A stretch of 64,000 nucleotides of DNA from Armillaria gallica (lineage: Eukaryota > Basidiomycota > Agaricomycetes > Agaricales > Physalacriaceae): the NCBI GenBank assembly GCA_037576215.1, contig JBANDB010000007.1:4991001-5055000 (forward strand). Reading direction: 5' to 3'. A model generated the notes under the pieces. It saw nothing but the letters and a program-made list of their open reading frames with translations. It had not been told where the DNA came from and did not search any database. The position numbers and the translations under genes are program-made. Positions within the stretch are counted from its first letter, which is position 1. Every line of letters starts with the position of its first letter. Positions 22,815 to 34,030 of this stretch are shown piece by piece.

Positions 22815-23857
22815 CTATGTAAAGGATACCGCGATCCCAACCTTCAAGTTAGATGGCAGGGAGGCGTGAGCAAATACCATCCGTGGACCCGTGGGTTGAA
22901 TCGGTGAACGTACCATTTTCTCCGCCCGAAGTGGGTGTGCAAGACGTCCTTCCAGGACTTGTTTCTTCATCTGAATCTCAACAGTGCGGGATTCATATAG
23001 ATTATCTTCGGACATTATACCATCCCAATTAATTCGCGTTTTTTGCCGCCGACTTCTACCTGGACTTCTCCAGGGAAAGTTTCGCCACATCCATCAACAC
23101 TGTCTCCTTGTTTCCTTATATCGTTGTTGACTTTAATTTGTCTCGATCCATGACCTCCGCTGAACGAGATGTCTCGAGACGATTCGTATACACCGTCATC
23201 TTCATCACGGACATGCAAAATTAACACGTTTTCACCTAAATCCGCCAGAATCTCGCCTTTTCTCCTCGACCCCGTCCACGGAGTCCCTCTATTATGCGGA
23301 ACTAGGATTGCGCCAGGGCGAAGTATCGCGTTCCAGCGAGTGAGATACGTGAATGCCTAGAAATTTAGGGCTGCGTCGAAGGATAGTTTGCTATACGCAG
23401 GAAGGATTCTCCGATCCTGGGAGTGGGTTTCAATCCGAACCCTTCTCCTGCCCTCTGGTGACAGTGCTTGCCTTAAGGAAACGACCCATCGACGTCTAAG
23501 GAGCAAGGTGCAGTCACGTACGTTGATGACTCCCTGCTCTGGTATCCTTGATCAATCTTTTTTGCAGTCTGTGTCATTTACTCTCAACAGGGCCGGTCGA
23601 ACTATGCATGTTATGAGCTGTCGCGGCGGATGAGGGGTTTGGACTCTTGGAGGCTGTACGGTGTGGGGAGGCTGATCATTGACCACGCCCTCCCACGCAA
23701 GCTTGTTACGACGCAAGTACTCAGGCCTTAACATCCCTCCATCATCACAGGCAAGCTCAGCGGTACAACTAGCGAGCATTTCGATGACATAGTCGCTCGA
23801 CAGCCATTCTCCAAAGCGGGCGAGGGTCGTAACTGGGGGAGGAGGTGCTTCAGTCAT
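22815..23857 (-). CDS. Unidentified multi-exon gene
   Basis: The minus strand carries strings with clear protein character. The likely N terminus is at 23857 (MTEAPPPPVTTLARFGEWLS, DYVIEMLASCTAELACDDGG, EYLRRNKLAWEGVV). A second exon opens after a TTTCTAG acceptor at 23357 with AFTYLTRWNAILRPGAILVP, KGEILADLGENVLILHVRDE and GETFPGEVQVEVGGKKRELI, then one or two more blocks (MKKQVLEGRLAHPLRAEKMV, MVFAHASLPSNLKVG) down to 22815. The segment near 23520-23360 is not resolved, and the junction near 23030 needs either a 42-nt intron or a one-base change. No domain recognised; predicted soluble. Confidence 0.45.
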
Positions 23858-25690
23858 GTGGGGTTAGGTGCACGAGGAACATTGATCGGGTTCAAGGTAT
23901 GTTGTCAAATCTGTGCGTTAACGTCGTTCGCTAACCAAATTGCGTGCAGGATTGTCGAATACATAGATTGCGCTTACAGGCCCGAAGGCAAGGCGTATGG
24001 TATGTTTCCTTCATCTTTTTCTGACCTCGTGCTATAATGAAGCTTGATTCTTCAGTTGATACTGCTTTGTATCCTTGTGCAGTCATTGATTTGTGCGGAA
24101 GGGTAGTCGTCGCAGAGTCGTTGTGCTGACGTGTTGGGCCAATTGTTCCTTCATAATCGGTCTATGACATGCGGCGTGGACGCCAGCTACATCTGTGGTA
24201 CGTTTTTTTAGCTTTCAATTCATCTTCTTTCATTGAATTTGGTTTAAGATCAATCTTTCCTAAAGAATAGTCAACCTTCAAGAAGCGGAAGGACTAACTC
24301 AACGCCGTGCCCCCGGGCCGTCTTCTTTGACAACTGTTGCGGCTGAGTAAAGAGCTGCCCTGGAGGAAGTTTGCTGTGTCTTTTCGAGCCGTGTCTCAAG
24401 AGGGATCTAAATAAACTTTGCTTATTGTACGCATTTTCCTCCCTCGATTCTTCTTGTGCTGACGCCCATTCCAGTATGTTACTGTTGTGCCAATCCTAGG
24501 TCCCTAGGGTTAGGATTACTCATGCCCCGACTTTCGGCGCTGGCTTTCTGGTTTTTACTTTCCTTGACTTTTCAAGTTGTCGACATGGGAATGTAAGTAC
24601 CGCCGACCAGTGCCAGCCACGTCTGCGCTTTACTCAACTCAAGCATTCGGACATGCCCAATCGTCGCAGTGACGACTCCTGATGCCCGTTTTCAAAGCAA
24701 AATACCCCTGCCAAGATCGGTCTGATTCTCTGATTCTCTTTGATCCTCATTTGGGGTGCGCATGTACATTTGAATGTTTTAGTGCTCTGTATCTTTGCCT
24801 ATTCACGGTATCGGTATAGATTGAGTTTATCTATTCCAAACCAAGGAGTCCGACTGGGGCTCTCGTGGGAAGCAAGTCCTGAGCTTCAGGTAAGAACAGC
24901 ATAGTTTGTGCAGCTCAGTTTTCTTATTTCTTATTTCTCTCTCTGGAGGGCATAATGTCAATGGGTACGTGGTAATATGATCACACTGACCTCACCGTCA
25001 AGCAGACTCAATCCACACGATCGCACTCCGGACCCTCAGCGCCGACTAACAGATGCGTTCTATTTTCATTCGTTAAATCTAAAAAACCCGTTTAAATCCT
25101 AGTGCTTACCATTCCGCCGCAACATTAAATCACCCCCGCAGACTGCTCACCTCTGGATTTGCCTCGCTCCATCAGCCGAGGGATTTGTTCTTTAATCCTG
25201 TTAGTTCGCTTGCGCTAAGGTGAATGGACTCTCTGATGCTCTCGACTTCAGCTGGACTATTTGGGCAGAGAGATTAGCTCCGTTCGAACACGGAGGTGGG
25301 AGAGGAATTGTCGGCGAGGTCAGCTCTTACATGAGGTAAACAATTTCTCGGCATGTTGCCGGCGCTAACTTTTTCAGCCAAGCGTTCAACCTTGAAGGTT
25401 TGATGCTCCACTATTTGACGAAGCGCTGACTGGGCCGTTATTCTTGGGATACGGCTACTATAATACATCCGCTCACTTCTTGTGGGCCGGAGATTGTACT
25501 AGACGGCTTGAAGGCGCCCACGTCGAGTATTTTCGCAGATTCTGCAATCCAATTGGCATCAAAGTTGGGCCGTCGATGGTTGATAGTGACCTGGCAGAAC
25601 GATTAGATGGTGAGGGAGGGCCTCCCATTTCTCATCACTGGACAAGAACAAGAGCATAGGACTCAGATACTGCCGCTTGAATGCGACGAT
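23858..25690. other. Long non-coding stretch
   Basis: About 1.8 kb of stop-rich DNA. A splice-like pair (GTATGT donor after 23897 and GTGCAG acceptor before 23950) suggests a possible transcript leader, but no protein follows. No repeat or RNA gene recognised. Confidence 0.4.
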
Positions 25691-26440
25691 CATCAAGTAC
25701 TAGTAGTGTAGTGGAGGACGAGATCGTGACAAACATTCACTACACTATGAAGAATGGGAGCATCACGATATCCACAACACCAACGGAATACTGTTCGTAT
25801 GTATCCCAACTCTCTTGCCACAGCATAAACTCAGACCACCATCCTGCTTTGACGCGGTCGTTCTATGTTCGATGCGAACAGGTCACAAATCTTGGTATTC
25901 GGGACCACATGACAGTTGGCGTACTTCCGACAACTCGATTTGGCAGAGTATAACCATGGTATGTTCCACTACGCAGGAATGACTGCTGCCTTCTGCCTGC
26001 TCCCAGACTACCTTCACGTATCTGTCGTTTCTTGGACCACGCTAGCATGGCAGGTTTTTCCAAAATATTCACTTGTGATTTTATCCATCTTTGATTTATT
26101 TTCAGAGACTGTATTCTCCCATGAAGCCCTAAGTTCTCGAGATTAATGTCCCATGCCGAACTGTGTCTTGCATTGTTCGGATCTCGACGTTGGAGTGCAA
26201 AGTAATTCCTTCCTCCAGTATCGAGATTCGACTACCGGTGCGCCAAGTCCCTGCAGCTCAGTTTTCACGCTGCCGGTTTTGTTTCGACGGGACACATACT
26301 AATACTCTGACATCGATGGCATCGGTGATCGCACGACGCCACGATATGACATTATCTCCAGGCTCGCGGCAGTGCGAAGCATGGATGGATAAGTGCAATG
26401 ACAGGGTTTGCAGTAGGACACAGGTATGCATCGTTTAATG
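25691..26440 (+). repeat. Duplicated block, copy 1 (degenerate gene)
   Basis: About 670 bases from 25762 to 26430 are strongly similar to 32456-33130 in the same orientation. Both contain ATATCCACAA, GGAATACTGTTCGTATGTAT and CTCTTGCCACAGCATAAACT, and both encode in one frame a shared peptide region with IVRIST, PSS.IEI and LPVRQVPA (here 26163-26440). Frames are interrupted elsewhere, so this looks like a decayed duplicate rather than an active gene. No family recognised. Confidence 0.6.
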
Positions 26441-26572
26441 AGCAATGAACAACTGAATTTCACGGTTTCTCTAGAAGACTACCCGACATCAGTTCCACAG
26501 CTGCGTTTAACATTTACTCAGACTAGTGGGTGAGGGCCAACGCATCCGCGCGGCAGGTCCGAGTCCTATGTA

Positions 26573-26622
26573 TTTTTTTAAAAAATATTATTTATTTTAC
26601 CTTTTAAATTTTAACTTTAGGC
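26573..26622. repeat. AT-rich tract
   Basis: Almost pure A/T run between copy 1 of the duplicated block and the protease-like gene. A similar A/T tract at 34896-34947 closes the second duplicated region. Confidence 0.5.
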
Positions 26623-26682
26623 ATGGTTTAGTTTTACTTGTATCTACGATATTTAGACAGTTCGGATACGTCGAAGACCCCT

Positions 26683-27630
26683 CTATCCCACCCGTCTGTA
26701 TATAAAATGATCCCGTGTTTTGCCCGACACGTCTTGCATGAGGTTTACAGTTTCAGTCGTCCCCTCTCTACGTGCACCTCTGGCTTGTATCAGACCATCG
26801 TTGAACCATACGCTGCCATTTATGTCGATGAATCTAGCGGTGAAATGACCGTTACCATAGTACACTATGCCTGATAGGCTGTACAACACGGCAGTACCAT
26901 CCATGTCGATACGTGTGGTGGGATCGGGGGACACGGTTGTGAAGGCAACTGCAACATTTAACAATGGAGGTGCATACATGTACCTGTGACTTTCCACTAC
27001 GTCGGTATCGCACAGGCTACAGGATGCCACAGATAGGGCGATGGGTCTCGATTTGCATTTTTCAATAAACTGTTGAAGGGATCGTGTGTCGCGACCTCCA
27101 GGCTCCAATACGCACCCCATCTTGGTTGACTGTACGACGTCGTGTCCATTCCTGCACGTATAATGAACGGAGTCAAATGCAACGGACCCACTGCACCATT
27201 TCAGCATAACTGCTTCTGCACTCGTCTCAGTACCAAATACAAAGGAGGCGGGGAACTCTCTATTAAGGCGTCGCCTGAAGTAATCTCTGACTTCTTCCAA
27301 GGTGTACTGTCCATTCAAATGCCTCGTAAAGGAAGTAACCAGCATGTTTAGCCAGAGATTTTCAAAGTCACGTAACGCGTTCTTATAGTCCTGAGACACG
27401 ACGCGCCATGTGTTATACAGAACGTAAACAGTAACATCGTAGGCGCAACTATTGTTCGACCACCGGCAACCGACGGGCTGATACGCTTCAACTACTGCTC
27501 GTGACGACGAAGCAGCACCTTCGGCAATGCGAGGCGGTGGGTGACATAGTAGAAGCGCAATGCTCTGTCGTCTTCGTGAGGAGCAAGGGAAGCAGCATAA
27601 AGATGAAGCTGATACTGCGAGGAGTGGCAA
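26683..27630 (-). CDS. USP-like cysteine protease (deubiquitinase fold), intronless
   Basis: A single 315-residue frame. VGCRWSNNSCAYDVTVYVLY (about residues 52-71) resembles the Cys box of ubiquitin-specific proteases, with the Cys preceded by Asn-Asn-Ser. Near the C terminus YYGNGHFTARFIDINGSVWF followed by NDG (about 270-292) matches the His box, with the His-Phe-Thr-Ala-Arg and Trp-Phe-x-Asp pattern. Between them are Cys pairs (CRNGH, CSLCDTD) that could bind zinc. USP enzymes remove ubiquitin from proteins. A compact intronless copy in repeat-rich DNA suggests descent from a mobile element or its cargo; that origin is inference. The first 50 residues are low complexity, and the true start could be a later codon. 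No neighbour suggests a pathway. Confidence 0.55.
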   Translation of the reverse strand: MPLLAVSASSLCCFPCSSRRRQSIALLLCHPPPRIAEGAASSSRAVVEAYQPVGCRWSNNSCAYDVTVYVLYNTWRVVSQDYKNALRDFENLWLNMLVTSFTRHLNGQYTLEEVRDYFRRRLNREFPASFVFGTETSAEAVMLKWCSGSVAFDSVHYTCRNGHDVVQSTKMGCVLEPGGRDTRSLQQFIEKCKSRPIALSVASCSLCDTDVVESHRYMYAPPLLNVAVAFTTVSPDPTTRIDMDGTAVLYSLSGIVYYGNGHFTARFIDINGSVWFNDGLIQARGARREGTTETVNLMQDVSGKTRDHFIYRRVG

Positions 27631-28556
27631 TGGTAAACTGCGACCACGCCATGGTGAGTGACATGCGACGTATCAGCGTGCACACAATGAATGAAATTAA
27701 AACAGAACGCAGACCGCGAAAGGAGAAACGGATCTGGGTTTGAGACGGGAGGAGTATCGGGTGGCAAGATGAAGAGAAAAGTAGGGTTTGAGTACAAAGA
27801 GGATGAGCTGGAGGAGCAGGCGACGTCGAAGAAGCGCGCATAAGAGATGAGAGAGAGGTACGACATGGAAAGGGAGACCGAAGAGAGGGGAGGGATGATG
27901 GAGTAAAACTGTAGCTACTAGTGACGTGCCGAACAAGCCTCAGAAAAATAAGCGGTGATATCAAATTTATTTAGAAAATTTGTTACGAGAGTACGGCGAA
28001 TACTGCAACGAAGTCGTAAGCATATGAAACACGGACCCATGTCCGAGAGCGAAAATCAAGAAACGAGTACGAGGAAACGGACAGATGAGGCGCAGAACCG
28101 GCCCGATAAGACAGGGAGAACATACACAAAAGTACCAAGACAAAAGAGGAAGCGCAAGGGAGGAAAGCAAATAAACGGAAGGAACCGGCAGGGACGGGAT
28201 AGGCCGGAGAGTCGAGAAGCGACATCGAATAGAAATTTTCCCACGAGCAGGTCAGGTAGGAAAGCCGGCAAAACCCGCCATCAATTGATACCTCGAATAG
28301 AATTTTTCCCACGGGTCGTTCAGGATGGCATAATAACCGAGATACCTATATACATAGGACTCGGAACTGGCACGGATCCCCGTGCCTTGAATTTTACCGA
28401 GACCCACCAAAATGCTGTCGAGTCCTTGGTGGAGGAATGGACTTCGTCATGAAACACGGCGGCGTAGTCTTGTTATGACAGGGAATGGGGACGCAGCTTC
28501 ATTCTGACACTCTGTCTTCTGTTCTATATCCATTGTCCATTGTCCAAGCAATTCCC
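27631..28556. other. Intergenic with open frames on both strands
   Basis: A plus-strand open frame (27955-28452) is Lys/Arg/Gly-rich and opposed by equally long minus frames, a pattern of biased composition rather than coding. It contains a direct repeat of about 35 bases (28226-28257 and 28293-28325), sharing TCGAATAGAA and TTTTCCCACG. The stretch 28451-28490 resembles 33510-33548. Confidence 0.35.
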
Positions 28557-29481
28557 TCAGACCTCAGTACCCTTTACCGCTTCTAGGTATCCTAGGTAAT
28601 GCAACTCCGCAATCTTTGGCCAATCAGCTATGAAGGCGCACCACTTGTCCACCCTTGCTTCACGTTCTTTCCGACTTGTATCTAGACCAATCCCGCAGAT
28701 CACCGTCCTGTAACTGTCTTTGAGCGAAGTTATGTTTTTGTCTAGTTGTAGAACGATTTTGGTGGTGTACTCCATATCTTTCATCGAATGATTCGCTTTA
28801 GTATGCTTTTTCAAGGTTTTGATGTCCTTAGCGGTATTATTTAGAGCTCTGGAAAAGGGTTAGCGATCTCAGCTTAACATCACAAAGCTTTGAAAGGATT
28901 ACTGGTGATATTTTTCCATACATCTGCGGTACGGTTGTTTTATGGTTGTGGATTCTTTGGAGCGCAGTGCACCCCGATACTGATCTTCAAGCTTTCCAGT
29001 GTCTTGGTTTTGGTAAGGAACGAGGAGTATCAGTGGAACCAAAGAGGCGTACCGCCAAGAGCTTCTCCTTCAACGAAATTGCAGACCCCCTGTCCCTTCC
29101 AGTTTCCTCGCCAAGCCTTGACCCCACCCGCAAAACCAAACCACCTAAAAGAGTCTTGGGCTCTTGCCAGCCCTTCGGCATCAAAACAGCTATGGCGAAG
29201 CTCGAGGCTGCGTCGAGTAGCTGAAGCCGCTGGGCGTTCTGACCATCCTCTTTAGAATTCTCCACGTAATTTTGGATAGAACTTGCCTGGAGTACAGCCG
29301 TAGACGGTTGTACCATATACGTTGACACTGTTGGCACTTAAATATCGGGCGAGACTAAAGTTCAGCGTGCTGGCGCCCACATACCAAAGGCGTTTATATC
29401 ATCATTACTGGTCACGCCGGTTGCCATACGACCCAGGAATTTTGCAAAAAAGTTGTAGATTGTGTCGAATACACCTCCCAT
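28557..29481 (-). CDS. Helical protein of unknown function (small gene family, member A)
   Basis: Exons 29385-29481, 29145-29336, 28933-29002 and 28557-28848 give 651 nt, 216 aa, all phases matching. Begins MGGVFDTIYNFFAKFLGRM, then alanine-rich helices (QLLDAASSFAIAVLMPKGW), and a C-terminal region MEYTTKIVLQLDKNITSLKD ending with RVDKWCAFIADWPKIAELHY. This last block is shared with the gene at 34031-34800 (DRWCVGVKNWPPIPELHEL), so both belong to one family. No signal peptide is clear; the first 20 residues form an amphipathic helix. Function unknown. It sits beside the duplicated blocks, which suggests it moved with them. Confidence 0.6.
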
Positions 29482-29920
29482 AGTACTGGTGTTAGGCAAC
29501 GTGAAAGAGGTGAAAGACGATATGAGGTGGTATATGCAAGAAGCAGCGAGCTCAGCATTAGTGCTTGCCCCGGCTGACGTCATGCAATTGTCGGACGTGC
29601 GCGTAAACAATGGCCGTGTCGACTTCGACACACGAGACAGTGATCAATGACATCAGAGATCAGTTACTAGTACGCGACCGTTACGTAATGCGCGGAAATC
29701 ACATGATACTTGCGTGACTCGTTGTTCAATGGTCCCTACTGGAGCAGGGTTGGAGCAGGGTCGGTCTGGAAGAAAAATACAAACAAAATATAAAGATAGA
29801 TAGATAGATAACCGGACAAGTAGACACGAAGGCAAGAGTGCTTGGAGTGCCAAAACTTAGAGATAATATCGACAAGCCAATGTCCTCATATGCTATATAT
29901 ACAGCCGGTATGTGTATCAA
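29482..29920. other. Intergenic with (GATA)4 microsatellite
   Basis: GATA is repeated four times at 29795-29810. Otherwise no gene; it lies between the starts or ends of two minus-strand genes. Confidence 0.5.
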
Positions 29921-30979
29921 TCATAATCGCCGGGTGGACAACTTCAATAATAGAGGGTTGAGCGCCTCAAATACGGTACCATGTTTCACAGTAAAATTTC
30001 TTCTCCCCATTGTTGTCCCTTGAAATCCTCGAGAATAGCACTCGTTCGTCCACATGGGAATCTCAGCATCTGCACAGTTAAACCAGAACAGATCTTCGAT
30101 AAGATCAAAGAAATTCCTGACATCTAATCGTAATGAGCACGGAAAATCAAAGGAGATATGTCTCTCACTCCGAGTCACAGATGGTCTTGCCGCCTTCCAG
30201 AATCGGTGGTTGATACCCCATAAATCTTGGAAGTGTTCTTTAACGTAGGTGCGATAGCGAAAATGACGAGCACCGTCGGAACATGTTGAGCCTTTTGCTG
30301 CAGACGAATGGGAGCGATCGTTGTTTATGGATAATTCCATACAGCCGGATTGATGCATATCGAGGCTCAACGTGCTAAGTAAGATTGCCCAAGTCTTCTC
30401 GAGTTCAGTAGGATCGACTTCATCGATATCCGGAGGATCATCGATGGAGATGTACCAATCTATGGGTAGCACACTAAGCCGTGTTTTGGTCCAGGCTTGA
30501 TCAAGTCTTATGGAGACCTGGGTTCGGATGATTTGGTCATCCAACCCCCAAGGCTTGTCAAGTCCCGGAATGAGCTTGATTTGGAGGTGGATGGACTGGA
30601 TGTTGGGGAAGCATTTGCGAAAGCCGACGTAATTGGGCATGTGGCAGAACGTTATGTATGGGAACAGGGCTGAGTCGTTATTTGAGTCGATGGCATTGAC
30701 GTAACAGGTGATGGCGCGGGTAGATTCGCGGAGAAAGGGTCGGTAGATGGAAGACTTTTTGGAACGGATGATAGAGCTGAGGTAGTATAGGTATTTGACA
30801 GTTGGGACGTATATGTCTCGGGATGTGATACTGGCATAGACGTCCCTCCAGAGGCTGCAGACAAGAGGGAATCCAGTCATGAGCGCGATACGCACATTAG
30901 AGTCATGCTCAGAGTGCCAAAACTCGGAGATGATAATCTCGATGAGCTCGAAGGGCAGCTGGGTGCTATAGACGTTCAT
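29921..30979 (-). CDS. F-box-like protein
   Basis: Single-exon 352-residue protein starting at ATG 30979 (MNVYSTQLPFELIEIIISEF); an upstream in-frame ATG (31027) would add 16 hydrophobic residues. The first 45 residues fit an F-box: Leu-Pro-x-Glu-Leu-Ile-Glu-Ile-Ile then FPLVCSLWRDVYAS. The remainder has the pattern of the mushroom F-box family: HMPNYVGFRKCFPNIQSIHL, LPIDWYISIDDPPD and TWAILLSTLSLDM. Such proteins are presumed to recruit substrates to an SCF ubiquitin ligase through Skp1; the target is unknown. A truncated relative of the first 58 residues occurs at 33234. Confidence 0.7.
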   Translation of the reverse strand: MNVYSTQLPFELIEIIISEFWHSEHDSNVRIALMTGFPLVCSLWRDVYASITSRDIYVPTVKYLYYLSSIIRSKKSSIYRPFLRESTRAITCYVNAIDSNNDSALFPYITFCHMPNYVGFRKCFPNIQSIHLQIKLIPGLDKPWGLDDQIIRTQVSIRLDQAWTKTRLSVLPIDWYISIDDPPDIDEVDPTELEKTWAILLSTLSLDMHQSGCMELSINNDRSHSSAAKGSTCSDGARHFRYRTYVKEHFQDLWGINHRFWKAARPSVTRSERHISFDFPCSLRLDVRNFFDLIEDLFWFNCADAEIPMWTNECYSRGFQGTTMGRRNFTVKHGTVFEALNPLLLKLSTRRL

Positions 30980-31444
30980 CGTCAGTGTCAGGAAAGAGCA
31001 AAGAAGAGAATCTCGGCATATTGGCATGTCTCGGTAGAATTTAAGACAAGGTATTCGAAGTGAAGGTATCTGAGTCCTGATATAATCAAAGGAAGGAGGG
31101 CTGAGGGATGTCGAACATGATCGTGTTATTGCACGATAAATGCAAGTCGGTCAAAATGGCAGTCCTCTGCAGAAATCGTAAGTTCAGCTCGTCTTTCCTT
31201 GGGGAAACGACGGACGCACCTCTATGTTGCCATTGAATTTGCTCTTTCTTCGTATCATCTGTGCTTCACGCCAAGGGCTCTGCGACATGCAATATTATTA
31301 TCGCGATGTTGTCATGTTGTAACAGAAAAATGAGCGTGTTCACACAAACCATAACAACTTCTCTTGAGATCCTTGCCGTCGTGGATATAGCGGACGCGAT
31401 AGTGGCGAAAGGTTTCAATTGTCATCAAAGATATACAACCACCG
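30980..31444. other. Intergenic, no gene seen
   Basis: Upstream region of the F-box gene and downstream region of the next minus-strand gene. No motif noted. Confidence 0.5.
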
Positions 31445-32192
31445 CTACCGCTTCAAGAAGGGATTTGCAATCTCCTGAGAAACCCTCTTCGATCCCCACG
31501 TACTTGTAATAGTTGCGCGGGCCTCCTGCGGGGACACTTTCTTTCCATCGATAAAGCAATTGTCATCCAATGAAATATACCACCGCGTGGGCTTCCCATC
31601 TACACGGATCATGAACTCCGTTTTGCTTCGGCCAGGTAGCAAGTAGGCTTTATTGAAGGGGACGGAGAGGCCTTTGGTTGGACCCGTCCGGATGGTCTGG
31701 AGGAATAAATTGCGCTGCCCGTGGTCTGCTAAGATATCAAATGCGAGGACGTATGAAGAGCGCATTTGCATGACCACGGCTGTAGTAACACAACCCGACA
31801 TGAAAACCAAGGCAGCAACGGAGAATCGTTCCCATGTTGACCTGAGAACACGATGCGTGTGGTCCTTTTCGTCGTTGTCGTTATCAGTAGCATACGCTGG
31901 CTTTTCCGTGGATATCTTCGTCCAGTTGTTCCACACAAGGTCCATTGTCGACGCGCTGTTCTCGCAAATACTAAGCAAAACGAATTGAGCGAGAAGAGAG
32001 TGGAACGCACGTAAAGATGATATTCAACCCGAGCAATCCATAAGTCCAGTTTACCCACCACGGCAGCCGTTTTTTCTGGTAGAGCAGAAACTCCAGGTCG
32101 GGTCGAGGTCGGATGGGTGATGCCTTTCCGACCGCTGTCGTGCCAGACCGCAGATGCTTCAGGCCATCACCTAGCCGCCGCAAAAAGCTCAT
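31445..32192 (-). CDS. Two-pass membrane protein, unknown function
   Basis: Exons 32011-32192 and 31445-31970 give 235 aa with matching phase (donor GTGCGT, acceptor TGCTTAG). Starts MSFLRRLGDGLKHLRSG, a basic amphipathic segment that could be a mitochondrial targeting signal. Two hydrophobic helices follow: PWWVNWTYGLLGLNIIFTI (about 50-68) and FSVAALVFMSGCVTTAVVM (about 112-130). The soluble C-terminal half contains RNLFLQTIRTGPTKGLSVPF, FMIRVDGKPTRWYISLDDN and SPQEARATITSTWG. The hairpin-plus-domain layout resembles small inner-membrane proteins such as the TMEM223 type, but I do not recognise the family. Confidence 0.65.
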
Positions 32193-32455
32193 CTAGATAT
32201 CCAATAAGGCAAGGATATACAACGGAAATAATGCATACCAAAGAGTCGTGACCACAGAAGAAAAGTTGGGCCCGAAAGTTGTTTCCGTCTGTTTGTCACC
32301 CACGGTGATGGGGAACATGTCTTTCTGTTTTGTTTCAATGCAAATTTGTTACTCTACGCGAAAGAAAACGAGAGTCACGATGGGTTCGAATCGCTACTGA
32401 GTGATTCGATGATGGAAATGTAAGTGAAGGAGGCCGGGATCGTGAGGAGAATAAG

Positions 32456-33130
32456 CATCGTGATATCCACAATACCGACGGAATACTGTTCGTATGTATC
32501 CCAATTCTCTTGCCACAGCATAAACTGACACCGGCTGTGGTGCTTGCTTTGATGCGTTCATTCTATGTTCGATGTTGACCGGCGACAAATCCTGGTCGGT
32601 GCAAGAACTTCCGATACCTCGATTTTGCAGAGTATAACCTTGATATATTCCACTACACGGGAACGACTGTTTGCCCCCCTAGGCTACCTTGTCACATATC
32701 TGTCGTTTCTTGGACGCCACGCTACTATATGATAAAAATTTCCCCAAAATGTGCACTTGTAATTTTATTCATCTTTGCTTTGTTTTCAGAGACTGTGTAT
32801 CCTCCTGGCATGAAGCCCTGGTTTCTCGAGATTAATGTTCCATGTGGAGCTGTATCTCGCATTGTTCGGATCTCGACGTCGGAGTACAATGTAATTCCTT
32901 CCAGTATCGAGATTTGGCTCCCGGTCCGCCAAGTCCCTGCAACTCAATGTTTACACCTCCAGTTTTGTTTCGACATAACGCATAATACTCCTGACGTCGA
33001 TAGCATCGACAATTGCGCGGCGCTACGACGTGACATTAGCTTCAAGCTAGCGACAGTGCGAAGCATGGGTACTACGGAAAATGAACAAGTTTAATGTCAG
33101 GGTTTGCAGTGGAACACATGCGTGTCTGTC
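32456..33130 (+). repeat. Duplicated block, copy 2 (degenerate gene)
   Basis: Second copy of the block at 25762-26430, same orientation. Here the frame 32729-33094 is longer open and reads ALVILFIFALFSETVYPPGM, KPWFLEINVPCGAVSRIVRI and SSIEIWLPVRQVPATQC. It is followed directly by a truncated F-box start. Confidence 0.6.
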
Positions 33131-33233
33131 ACTTCACGAAGGACAAACAGCTGGATTCAGGATTTCTGTACTAGAACAACGTCCGACACAGTTTGTTGTG
33201 ATCGACATATACACCATCTCCCGTCTCTCTTCG

Positions 33234-33410
33234 ATGGATGCCTGCAACATCCAGCTGCCCTTCGAGCTCGTCGAGATTATCATCTCCGAGTTTTGGTATG
33301 CTAAACATTCATCTGACGACAGTATCGCCTTCATGACTAGATGCTCCCTTATCTGCAGCATCTGGAGGGATGTCTATTCTGCGATTGGATGTCAAGTCCT
33401 TTTTCTCTAG
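33234..33410 (+). pseudogene. Truncated F-box fragment
   Basis: MDACNIQLPFELVEIIISEF and RCSLICSIWRDVYSAIG match the first 50 residues of the F-box gene at 29921-30979 almost residue for residue (same Leu-Pro-Phe-Glu-Leu, Ile-Ile-Ser-Glu-Phe-Trp and Cys-Ser-x-Trp-Arg-Asp-Val-Tyr). The frame stops at 33408 and the remaining 300 residues are absent. Confidence 0.65.
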
Positions 33411-34030
33411 CGCATTCGATGATCTGTTGTGGGACGGTTCAGCTCCACGTGTGGAGACATGATTGAAATGCGGAACAAGGGTTTCGAGTCAGTAATGGAA
33501 CTACCTACTATGAAACATGGCGTCGCAGTCTTGCTATGACGGGGAATCATCGTATGTGTATTCCATTATACTCGCCTGCGTCCATATTCAATCCAATGGC
33601 AGTTTCGAGTATAAATGACCAGATGAGATGGCTGAAATACGCGATATGGAGCCTCCCCCCAGAGGTTTTTCCGATTCAAAAACCGTCAACTTCAGAATTC
33701 CCTGTATGCAGGTTAGATATATATTGTGTTGGCAAGACCTCCATAGCTTAAGCTGTACCATTGCGTTGCTTGGTGGTATGAATTATCGAAGTGTCGATTG
33801 TTGTGGCCGAAAATCTATCGAACGGTGGTCACTTACAATGCAAAGCTTCCCTTTGACGTTGCTCAGACAAACATCTACAGCTTACACGTTGAGGCTGAGA
33901 TGTCGATTTTATCGAGTTTACAGCGATATGGCCATAGTCCCATGCTATCAATCTTCTGCCCCATGTCCAATTACACAGTGCTGTATTATTGACTGGATCC
34001 TGATCCACTTCCTATCTAATTCACCCCTCA
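33411..34030. other. Intergenic containing a short duplicated piece
   Basis: 33510-33548 resembles 28451-28490 (GAAACA.GGCG.CG.AGTCTTG.TATGAC). Open frames downstream to 34149 show no family signature and overlap the minus-strand gene. Confidence 0.4.

Noticed and set aside
23340..23365. In-frame TAG in the unidentified minus-strand gene
   Set aside because: It is part of a TTTCTAG splice acceptor; the exon begins right after it with AFTYLTRW.
24495..24515. TAGGGTTAGG as an interstitial telomere
   Set aside because: Only one and a half units and no promoter context; chance is likely.
27955..28452. Lys/Arg-rich plus-strand ORF as a gene
   Set aside because: Overlapping minus-strand frames are as long, composition is biased, and it spans a direct repeat.
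32380..32400. tRNA-like GGTTCGAATC
   Set aside because: Isolated word; upstream bases do not fold into a cloverleaf.
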